Source of the DNA: Faecalibacterium sp. CAG:74
Lineage (GTDB): Bacteria > Bacillota > Clostridia > Christensenellales > Aristaeellaceae
Length of the DNA stretch: 20,335 nucleotides
Direction: 5' to 3'
Assembly: GCA_000437595.1 (NCBI GenBank)
Contig: FR899900.1
Span: 71,686-92,020 of the forward strand
This document shows, one piece after another, positions 14,562 through 20,335 of this stretch (within the stretch, counting starts at the first letter, position 1; the number at the start of each line of letters is the position of its first letter). Both the position numbers and the translations under genes were made by a program. Below the pieces are notes generated by a model. The model was given only the letters and a program-made list of their open reading frames with translations, had not been told where the DNA came from and ran no database searches.

Positions 14562-15209
14562 TTACTTCCAGTTTCGCTTCCATTGCTGACGGCGGCGAAA
14601 ATCGCGGATGCGCTGGATCAAATCGCCATAGAAGAACAGAATAACGTTGAGCAGGCTCATCACCAGCGCCAGAATGCCCCAGAGATTGCTCGTCAGCAGC
14701 TGCTGCACAACCGGCAGCAGATAGACCAGCGACAGCCACTTCATCTTAACCGGAATGATAATCAGGTTGACCTCTGTCTCCGGAAAGAGGACGGCGCACG
14801 CCAGAAATAGCGACAGATTGAGGTAGGTATTCGTCGCATAGCCAGTAATCAGACCGGCGAGAATCGCGCCGAGCATCCCGCAGAGGTAGTATACCGTAAA
14901 GCGGAACGTGCCCCATGTGTTCTGCAGTGACGTACCCAGATACCAGTAGAACATGAGCGAAATCAGCAGAAACACAGGCGAGGACGACGGCGGCATGAAG
15001 ATAAATGACACCAGCCGCCAGATTTGCCCGTGGAAAATGGCTTCACGGTCGAACATCAGGTAATACGACAGGCTGATGTTATACGCCGCCAGCAAATAAT
15101 CCGCCACATAGGTGACACCCATGCCGATGCAGAGAATCATCATCAGCTTCGGGATGCCGAAGTACCGTCCGAAACGCCGTTCACCGCGGCTGAGAAGCTT
15201 TTCAAACAC
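14562..15209 (-). CDS. rhomboid-like membrane protein lacking catalytic residues
   Basis: This 215-residue integral membrane protein has about five to six hydrophobic segments. The rhomboid-fold signature GQIWRLVSFIFMP (61-73, with the Trp-Arg of loop 1) is followed by FYWYLGTSLQNTWGTFRFTVYYLCGMLGA (88-115). Where active rhomboids have GxSG, this protein reads TYLNLSLFLA (128-137). No histidine occurs in the last helix (LWGILALVMSLLNVI), so the Ser-His dyad is missing. It ends in a very basic tail. It resembles inactive rhomboid or derlin-like proteins, so a binding or chaperone role is more likely than proteolysis. The start codon is GTG (15207-15209), supported by AAGGAGG 9 bases upstream. 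It is the first gene of the minus-strand envelope cluster. Confidence 0.75.
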   Translation of the reverse strand: MFEKLLSRGERRFGRYFGIPKLMMILCIGMGVTYVADYLLAAYNISLSYYLMFDREAIFHGQIWRLVSFIFMPPSSSPVFLLISLMFYWYLGTSLQNTWGTFRFTVYYLCGMLGAILAGLITGYATNTYLNLSLFLACAVLFPETEVNLIIIPVKMKWLSLVYLLPVVQQLLTSNLWGILALVMSLLNVILFFYGDLIQRIRDFRRRQQWKRNWK

Positions 15210-15291
15210 AGTCGTTTTCCTCCTTCAAAGGATTCTTTGCAGAGTCCCCTTTCTTTATTCTATTCGACACAGAAGGGCTTTTGTCCTGCTG

Positions 15292-15339
15292 AATCCACAC
15301 AGAAATATCGTCTTTCTGTACGTTCTCTTGTGTGGGATT
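15292..15339. repeat. nested inverted repeats in the divergent region
   Basis: A perfect 7-bp dyad, ACAGAAA (15299-15305) and TTTCTGT (15313-15319), has a 7-base spacer. It is nested in an outer pair, AATCCACAC (15292-15300) and GTGTGGGATT (15330-15339), which match apart from one extra base. It could be a regulator binding site or a leader hairpin of the minus-strand transcript. No T-run follows, so it is not a terminator. Confidence 0.45.
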
Positions 15340-15402
15340 AACTTTTCTTCAATTCCTGTTGACTTTCTTGCAGAGAAAACGGAAATGTCGGGCAAAAGTT
15401 CA

Positions 15403-15430
15403 TGGACAATTCACCTTCTTCCTGTATAAT
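15403..15430 (+). promoter_or_regulatory. promoter of the ABC exporter operon
   Basis: TGGACA (15403-15408) and a perfect TATAAT (15425-15430) are separated by 16 bases. The start codon of the ATPase gene is about 35 bases downstream of the -10. It is flanked by the arms of an inverted repeat. Confidence 0.75.
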
Positions 15431-15458
15431 AGGGGTGTAAGATGGAAGAAAGAAGGTG
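15412..15458. repeat. inverted repeat bracketing the exporter promoter -10
   Basis: CACCTTCTTCCT (15412-15423) and AGAAAGAAGGTG (15447-15458) are inverted copies with 11 of 12 bases matching, 23 bases apart. The left arm lies between -35 and -10 and the right arm overlaps the ribosome binding site. The arrangement fits a DNA operator better than an RNA hairpin, because the expected transcript start lies between the arms. The arms are purine/pyrimidine biased, so chance is possible. Confidence 0.4.
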
Positions 15459-15464
15459 TATGGC

Positions 15465-16166
15465 ATGAGCTACATCTCGTTTGAAGATGTCTGCAAGGAC
15501 TACCCAGCGGGCAACACCGTTGTTCACGCGTCCGATCATGTCAATTTTCACATTGAAAAGGGCGAGTTCTGCGTGGTGCTGGGGCCGTCCGGCGCGGGCA
15601 AAACCACCGTGCTGAACCTGCTCGGCGGCATGGACAAAGCGACCAGCGGGCGAATTATTGTTGGGGATAAGGAAATCACCGGGCTTCGCTCGCCTCAGCT
15701 GACGGAATACCGCCGCCACGACGTGGGTTTCGTCTTTCAGTTCTACAACCTGATGCCGAACTTGACGGCGCTGGAGAACGTCGAATTGGCGCAGCAGGTC
15801 TGCGAACGCGCGCTTGATCCGCGTGAAGTGCTGGAGCAGGTTGGGCTGGGAGAGCGGATGAACAACTTCCCTGCCCAGCTCTCCGGCGGCGAGCAGCAGC
15901 GTGTATCCATTGCCCGCGCGCTGTGCAAAAACCCGGCGCTGCTGCTCTGCGACGAGCCAACCGGCGCGCTGGACAGCAAGACGGGCGAACAGGTGCTGGA
16001 TCTGCTGACCCGCCTGTGCCACGATTACAGCACAACGGTCGTCATCATCACGCACAACGCCAGCATTGCGCCGCTGGGCAACCGCCTGATTCGGATGCGC
16101 AACGGCAGCGTGCAGGAAATGACCGTAAATGAACATCCCGCGAAGGTGGCTGATATCACATGGTAA
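15465..16166 (+). CDS. ABC exporter ATPase, MacB/LolD type
   Basis: This 233-residue ATPase powers the FtsX-type permease encoded next. Motifs are Walker A GPSGAGKTT (40-48), Q-loop VFQFYNLMPNLTALENVE (90-107), signature LSGGEQQR (139-146), Walker B LLLCDEPTGALD (159-170) and H-loop VIITHN (193-198). The combination FYNLMPNLTALENV and LSGGEQQRVSIARAL is typical of the MacB/LolD/SalX exporter group. The ATG at 15465-15467 has AGAAGG 8 bases upstream and is preferred over an in-frame GTG three codons earlier, which lies within that ribosome binding site. Its stop overlaps the permease start by 7 bases, so translation is coupled. Confidence 0.93.
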   Translation: MSYISFEDVCKDYPAGNTVVHASDHVNFHIEKGEFCVVLGPSGAGKTTVLNLLGGMDKATSGRIIVGDKEITGLRSPQLTEYRRHDVGFVFQFYNLMPNLTALENVELAQQVCERALDPREVLEQVGLGERMNNFPAQLSGGEQQRVSIARALCKNPALLLCDEPTGALDSKTGEQVLDLLTRLCHDYSTTVVIITHNASIAPLGNRLIRMRNGSVQEMTVNEHPAKVADITW

Positions 16167-18496
16167 CGCAGAGCAGCGGGAAAAAGTATCATGGAACGCT
16201 GACGAAAAAACTCTTCCGCGACATGAGCCGCAGCGCCATGCAGTTTCTCGCCATGTTTCTCCTCTGCGCAATGGGCACATGGTGCTTCAGCGGACTGGAC
16301 GCGAACTGGCGTATGCTGGAGCTATCCACCGAAACGCCGATTGCGCAGAGTAATCTGGCGGATTTCTGGGTGAAAGGATCGTCGTTTGGCAAGAACGACA
16401 TCCTGAAGCTGCGGAATCTGCCCGGTGTGAAGGATGTGCAGGCGCGCGTCACGCTGGAGATGGACTGCCCTGACTTGGGCGACGAAGTGACCCTGATGGT
16501 GCACGGCTATGACGGTGACATGCGCATCTGCACGCCGATTATCCGCACGGGCAGCGAACTTTCCGCATCGGATACGCGCGGCTGTCTGCTGGAGGAGCAG
16601 TTCGCGCAGGCGCACAATTTGTCCGTCGGCGACACGGTGAAGGTGTCCTATGGCGGCGTGTCGCTCACCTTTTTCGTGCGCGGCACAATTCTCTCCGGCG
16701 AATACCTTGTGACGGCGAAGAACATCACGCCGCAGCCGGACATCTACGGCTACATGTACGTCAGCGCAAAAGCCATGGCGGCGTTCCCGTTCACCGAAAT
16801 GCTGGTGAAAGCATCATCTGACGCGGACCTGACGCAGGTTCGCGCCGAAATCATGAACACCTGCCCGACGGCGCTGATTGTGGACAAGGACACACACAGC
16901 GGCACGCTTTCAGCGCGTAACTTCGTCAGCATGTTCCGCAGTCTGTCCTACTTGTTCCCGGTGCTGGTTTTCGCGGTCGCGGCGATGATTGTCGTCAACA
17001 CGCTGACGCGCATGATTGAGAATCAGCGCGTGCAGATGGGCACGCTCAAAGCGCTGGGCTACCGCGATCGGCAGATTCGGCTGCACTACCTCAGCTATGC
17101 CATCGTGCCGTCCGTCGCAGGTTCGCTGCTGGGCGTGCTCACGGGGCAAATCAGCATTCCGTACATTCTTTGGCCGATTGTCTCGACGAACGTGCGCTAT
17201 CCGGCGCGCCTTCACGCCCCGATTTCCGGCATCACTTGGCTGATTGCCGTGCTGTCCGTGGTCATGTGTCTGCTGATTTGCCTGCACACCTACAACCGCG
17301 CGGCGCGGGAAACGACGGCAAGCCTTTTGCGCCCAAAACCGCCGAAATCCGGCTCGCGCATCCTGTTGGAGCGGATTCCCCGGCTGTGGGGGCGTTTTTC
17401 CTTCAACACGAAGATGATTATCCGCAACATTTTCCGCAACAAGGGGCGTTCATTCCTGTCGCTCGTCGGCATCCTGTGCTGCAATATGCTGATCATCTGC
17501 TCCTTCGGCTTGCAGGAATCCATCAACACATTTATCGACGATTACTACACGCACACCCTGCGCTATGACGTGCGCGCGAACCTGATTTCCGGACAGGCAT
17601 CCTCGCTTGACCACTACCGTGAGACGCTGAACGCCATGAAGGTGGACGGCATCATGGAGCAGTCCGTCAGCCTGCGCAGCGAGACGAACCTGCGCTCCTG
17701 TTTACTGACCGTGATGACGGACGACCAGACTTCCATTGCCTTGGGCGACAATGCGACGTTCCTGACGCTGCCGCGCACCGGCACCGCCATCAGCAGGAAG
17801 TTAGCCGGTCTGATGAACGTGGGGCTGGGCGACACCGTGAGCATCTGTCTGCCCGGCGACAGCGACACCATTTCGCTGACCATCAACGCGCTGGCGGACA
17901 CAAACATCGGTCAGGGCCTGTTCATGAGCAAGGAAGCGTGGGAAGCGTGCCGCAAGAGCGATTTCCAAGTGACGACGCTGCTGATTACCGCGCCGACGCC
18001 CGCCTGTTCGCATCTGCTGGAGGAAATGGACGAGGTGGGAACGCTTCTCTATCCGGCGAAACAGCTGGTGGAAATGTCCAGCATTATGGACTCGACGACA
18101 GCGGCGTTCACGATTCTGAGCGTTGCGGCGCTGGCACTGGCGTTCATCATCTGCTACAACATGGGGCTGATGAATTTCAGTGAGCGCGTCCGTGATTACG
18201 CAACCTTGAAGGTGCTGGGCTACCATCAGAGGGAAATCCGCCGTCTGATGCTGCGCGAGAACAACTACATCTCCATCATCGGTGTTCTGCTGGGTATTCC
18301 GCCGGGATTCCTCATCACCACCATTATCCTCAAAATGTGTGAATACGATTCAATGGTTTTCCCGACGCATGTCACCTTTCCGTCCGTCGCGGGCGCTTGC
18401 GCAATTACCTATGTGTTCGCGTTCCTGATTCAGTTGCTGCTGACGCGCAAGGTTCGGTCGATTGACATGGTGGAGGCGCTAAAGAGCGTCGAATGA
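16160..18496 (+). CDS. FtsX/MacB-type ABC permease with two FtsX domains
   Basis: The 778-residue membrane protein has two similar halves. A first helix (about 28-46) is followed by a large extracytoplasmic region (about 50-255) and three helices near 262-282, 313-340 and 356-377. The second half has a helix near 431-451, a second extracytoplasmic region (about 455-640) and helices near 647-672, 703-725 and 741-762, eight in all. Each FtsX domain carries the same cytoplasmic motif, TLKALGYRDRQI (295-306) and TLKVLGYHQREI (682-693), supporting internal duplication. Such permeases move lipids, peptides or lipoproteins, or transduce force to the cell surface. Direct neighbours, the ATPase and the adaptor, support a tripartite exporter. 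The cargo is unknown. Confidence 0.9.
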   Translation: MVTQSSGKKYHGTLTKKLFRDMSRSAMQFLAMFLLCAMGTWCFSGLDANWRMLELSTETPIAQSNLADFWVKGSSFGKNDILKLRNLPGVKDVQARVTLEMDCPDLGDEVTLMVHGYDGDMRICTPIIRTGSELSASDTRGCLLEEQFAQAHNLSVGDTVKVSYGGVSLTFFVRGTILSGEYLVTAKNITPQPDIYGYMYVSAKAMAAFPFTEMLVKASSDADLTQVRAEIMNTCPTALIVDKDTHSGTLSARNFVSMFRSLSYLFPVLVFAVAAMIVVNTLTRMIENQRVQMGTLKALGYRDRQIRLHYLSYAIVPSVAGSLLGVLTGQISIPYILWPIVSTNVRYPARLHAPISGITWLIAVLSVVMCLLICLHTYNRAARETTASLLRPKPPKSGSRILLERIPRLWGRFSFNTKMIIRNIFRNKGRSFLSLVGILCCNMLIICSFGLQESINTFIDDYYTHTLRYDVRANLISGQASSLDHYRETLNAMKVDGIMEQSVSLRSETNLRSCLLTVMTDDQTSIALGDNATFLTLPRTGTAISRKLAGLMNVGLGDTVSICLPGDSDTISLTINALADTNIGQGLFMSKEAWEACRKSDFQVTTLLITAPTPACSHLLEEMDEVGTLLYPAKQLVEMSSIMDSTTAAFTILSVAALALAFIICYNMGLMNFSERVRDYATLKVLGYHQREIRRLMLRENNYISIIGVLLGIPPGFLITTIILKMCEYDSMVFPTHVTFPSVAGACAITYVFAFLIQLLLTRKVRSIDMVEALKSVE

Positions 18497-18527
18497 CAAG
18501 AGAATCAACGAAAGGATGATTTCTGCT

Positions 18528-19592
18528 ATGAAAAAGCTGTTTGCTCTCCTGCTTGCGCTGGCGCTGGTCGGGTCTATCGCACTGGCTGACCCGGCTTCGC
18601 TCACGGACTGCTCCGTGTCCAGCGGCGTTGTGAACGCGGTGAATTACATTGATATTACTGCGCCGTTCTCCGGCACACTCCAGCCCTTCACCTGGGAAGC
18701 GGGCGACCTTGTGAACGCGGGCGATTTGCTGTTCTCCATGCGCACAATCACGATTTACGCCACAGAGGATGCGACCGTACAGGCAATTTACTGCGCAGCG
18801 GGCGACGACGCCACTGCCGTTGCCACCCGCTACGGCGGGCTGATTGCCATGCGCCCGGAATCCGAATGGGTGATTGCGGGCAGCATCACGACGGCGTACG
18901 ACAAGCGCGACAACCGCGTGGTGGACGTGGGCGAAACGCTGTACTTCCGCTCCAACAAGGAAGGGCGTTCGGTCGGCACGGGGCGCGTAACGATGGTGTC
19001 CGGCGCGGAATACATGGTGGAGGTGCTCACGGGCGAGTTTGAGCCAGGCGAGATACTCTCCCTCTTCCGCGACAAGAACCGCACTGCCAGCGACCAAGTC
19101 GGGCGCGGCGTTGTGAACCGGCGTGACACGCTGACGGCGGTCGGGCAGGGACGCGTGGCGGAAGTGCTGGTGAAGGTGGGCGACCAAGTGAAAAATGGTA
19201 CGCCGCTGCTCCGCCTGATGCCGACTGCTACCACCCCGGATGCCTCCCCGGACATTACGGCAGCGCAGAACGGCGTGATTGGTACGCTCGCCGTGCAGCC
19301 CGGTCAGCAGGTGTACGAAGGGCAGCTGCTGGCGCGCCTGATGCTGGTGGACAAGCTGGAAGTCGTCGCGCAGGTGGACGAAGTAAACCTGAAGAACCTC
19401 TATGTGGGCGACAAGGTGTCCGTGACGCTGGATATGGACGAGTCGAATGTGCTTACCGGCACGGTAACGGAAATCGGCAACCTCGGCACGACGGTGCAGA
19501 ATGCCGCGTACTTCCCCGTGCATGTGGAGCTGACGACGAACCAGATTCCGCTGGGCGCCAGCGCGTCGGTATACATTCCGAACAACAAGTAA
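18528..19592 (+). CDS. secreted HlyD/MacA-like adaptor with duplicated lipoyl-like motifs
   Basis: This 354-residue exported protein has a signal peptide of about 20 residues ending IALA before DPAS. Four lipoyl/biotinyl-like half motifs can be read: PFSGTLQPFTWEAGDLVNAG (46-65), ATVQAIYCAAGDDATAV (82-98), GRVAEVLVKVGDQVKNGTPL (208-227) and NGVIGTLAVQPGQQVYEGQL (248-267). Beta-barrel-like segments follow each pair; the last runs from about 275 to 350. No long alpha-helical hairpin is evident, unlike MacA. It likely couples to the permease at the outer face of the membrane. The ATG at 18528-18530 is preferred to one at 18516, which lies within the AAAGGATG ribosome binding site. It lies 31 bases after the permease and ends at a terminator. 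Confidence 0.82.
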   Translation: MKKLFALLLALALVGSIALADPASLTDCSVSSGVVNAVNYIDITAPFSGTLQPFTWEAGDLVNAGDLLFSMRTITIYATEDATVQAIYCAAGDDATAVATRYGGLIAMRPESEWVIAGSITTAYDKRDNRVVDVGETLYFRSNKEGRSVGTGRVTMVSGAEYMVEVLTGEFEPGEILSLFRDKNRTASDQVGRGVVNRRDTLTAVGQGRVAEVLVKVGDQVKNGTPLLRLMPTATTPDASPDITAAQNGVIGTLAVQPGQQVYEGQLLARLMLVDKLEVVAQVDEVNLKNLYVGDKVSVTLDMDESNVLTGTVTEIGNLGTTVQNAAYFPVHVELTTNQIPLGASASVYIPNNK

Positions 19593-19597
19593 AACAA

Positions 19598-19643
19598 GAA
19601 GCAGCTTCCGCCCCCAATTGGGGATATCGGAAGCTGCTTCTTT
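19598..19643. terminator. bidirectional terminator between the exporter operon and radC
   Basis: GAAGCAGCTTCCG (19598-19610) and CGGAAGCTGCTTC (19628-19640) are a perfect 13-bp inverted repeat, with an inner CCCC/GGGG pair around AATT. T-rich sequence follows on the plus strand (TTTAC) and on the minus strand (TTGTTTTAC). It lies between convergent genes and overlaps the radC stop codon region. Confidence 0.88.
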
Positions 19644-20335
19644 ACATTCTCAACGGTTTCTCTGCTGCCGCTACCATCGCCCGCATAATCTCCGATGGAT
19701 GCAGCAGTTCGCCGTGCTGCGCCATGCTGTACGTCTGGTTGCCCGCGACAATTACATGATCCAGCACAATGATGCCGACACCCTCCATCAGCTGCTGCAA
19801 ATAGCGTGTTGTGCAGACATCATCCTCCGACGGCAGGGCAACGCCGCCCGGATGATTATGGCACAATACGACGCTGTGCGCGTTGCTGTTCAATGCGGCT
19901 TCCAGCACCAAGCGCGGGTACGCCGTCACTGCTGAAAGCGTGCCCTCCGTCACCTTGCGATTGCAGATAATGCTGCCATCTGCCGTCAAGCAAATGACAT
20001 AAAACTGCTCCCGCCGGTAGCCCGCCATCATCGTTCGGCAGTAATCCAGCGTCACCTGCCGGCTTTCCAGCTTGCTCCGCACCTGATTCACTTCATCAGA
20101 ATAGCGGCGGAACAGCGGTAGAATCAGCGAAAGCAGCGTCGCGCTCTCCTCACCGATGCCGTCAATCAGCATCAGCTGCTCCGGCGACGCTTCCAACACC
20201 CGCGGAAGCGACCCGAACACATCCATCAGCGCGTGTGCCGTATCGTTCACGTTGCCGCGCGCGCGGCCATAGAAAAGAATCAGTTCCAGCACCTCATGCT
20301 CAGAAAAGCCCTCCAAGCCGCTGATTCTGAACCGC
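19642..20335 (-). CDS. radC: RadC family JAB/MPN domain protein (5' end cut by window edge)
   Basis: RadC proteins combine an N-terminal helix-hairpin-helix region with a JAB/MPN metalloprotease-like domain. Despite the name, a repair role is doubtful and the function is unresolved. The visible frame begins RFRISGLEGFSEHEVLELIL, which matches the usual RadC N-terminus. The true start is therefore beyond 20335 and the internal TTG at 20314-20316 is not the start. HhH-like residues LIDGIGEESATLLSLI follow. The JAB domain contains KVTEGT with the conserved Glu, LCHNHPGG with the two His ligands, and the following SEDD with Ser and Asp. It ends in AEKPLRM at the shared terminator. Little is missing, probably a few to a dozen or so residues. 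Confidence 0.93.
   Translation of the reverse strand, partial: RFRISGLEGFSEHEVLELILFYGRARGNVNDTAHALMDVFGSLPRVLEASPEQLMLIDGIGEESATLLSLILPLFRRYSDEVNQVRSKLESRQVTLDYCRTMMAGYRREQFYVICLTADGSIICNRKVTEGTLSAVTAYPRLVLEAALNSNAHSVVLCHNHPGGVALPSEDDVCTTRYLQQLMEGVGIIVLDHVIVAGNQTYSMAQHGELLHPSEIMRAMVAAAEKPLRM

Larger units (their letters stand above)
15210..15464. other. divergent intergenic control region
   Basis: This 255-base gene-free and comparatively AT-rich stretch separates the minus-strand envelope cluster from the plus-strand ABC exporter operon. It must hold promoters in both directions. A good plus-strand promoter lies near its right end. On the minus strand a TAGAAT (15257-15262) could be a -10, with only a weak GGACAA-like -35 18 bases away. 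Two dyad elements are listed separately. No small open frame with a convincing ribosome binding site was seen. Confidence 0.7.

Noticed and set aside
15210..15240. Small alternative hairpins around the ribosome binding site of the rhomboid-like gene as a translational switch
   Set aside because: The stems are only about 5 bp with tiny loops, well within chance.
15411..16280. Minus-strand frame of 289 codons opposite the ABC ATPase
   Set aside because: It is antisense to a complete ATPase with all ABC motifs and would run across the exporter promoter.

Overview
The window looks like chromosomal DNA from a GC-rich, Gram-positive-type member of the Clostridia. The main reasons are a recognisable low-GC-Gram-positive gene neighbourhood (dprA-topA-trmFO-hslV-hslU), strong AGGAGG-type ribosome binding sites at nearly every gene, PlsY-type lipid synthesis, a CmpB-family membrane protein (PF06541 type), and a leaderless DUF11 protein of a kind common in gut Clostridia. 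The genus cannot be fixed from the sequence alone. No tRNA, rRNA, CRISPR array, insertion sequence or phage gene was seen. Coding density is high and no gene-free stretch exceeds 300 bases.

Layout. (1) Positions 1-7377, all minus strand: the 5' part of proC with its own promoter, then, in transcription order, dprA, topA, trmFO, hslV and hslU (DNA uptake/recombination, DNA supercoiling, tRNA m5U54 methylation, and the HslUV protease). hslVU has an internal promoter and ends at an intrinsic terminator. (2) 7465-9876, minus strand: two single-gene units, a secreted SGNH hydrolase with two tandem N-terminal beta modules, and a leaderless DUF11 protein. Each is bounded by promoter and/or terminator signals. 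(3) 10007-15209, minus strand: a six-gene envelope cluster, in transcription order a rhomboid-like membrane protein lacking catalytic residues, a divergent PlsY, an OmpR-type response regulator, a histidine kinase, a CmpB-family membrane protein and an AI-2E family (PerM-like) permease, closed by a strong terminator. (4) 15465-19592, plus strand, divergent from region 3: an ABC exporter operon of ATPase, FtsX/MacB-type permease and secreted HlyD/MacA-like adaptor. (5) 19642-20335, minus strand: radC, cut by the window end and converging on the exporter operon at a shared bidirectional terminator.

How the parts may fit together. Region 1 is housekeeping. Regions 3 and 4 share a 255-bp divergent control region with two dyad elements. 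The two-component system has almost no extracytoplasmic sensor domain, and the neighbouring operon encodes an ABC exporter with large extracytoplasmic loops. A plausible but unproven reading is an envelope-stress or antimicrobial-peptide response locus. The most unusual proteins are the adaptor with two lipoyl-like repeat pairs and no alpha-hairpin, the pseudo-rhomboid beside a PlsY with an altered motif 1, and the isolated leaderless DUF11 protein.
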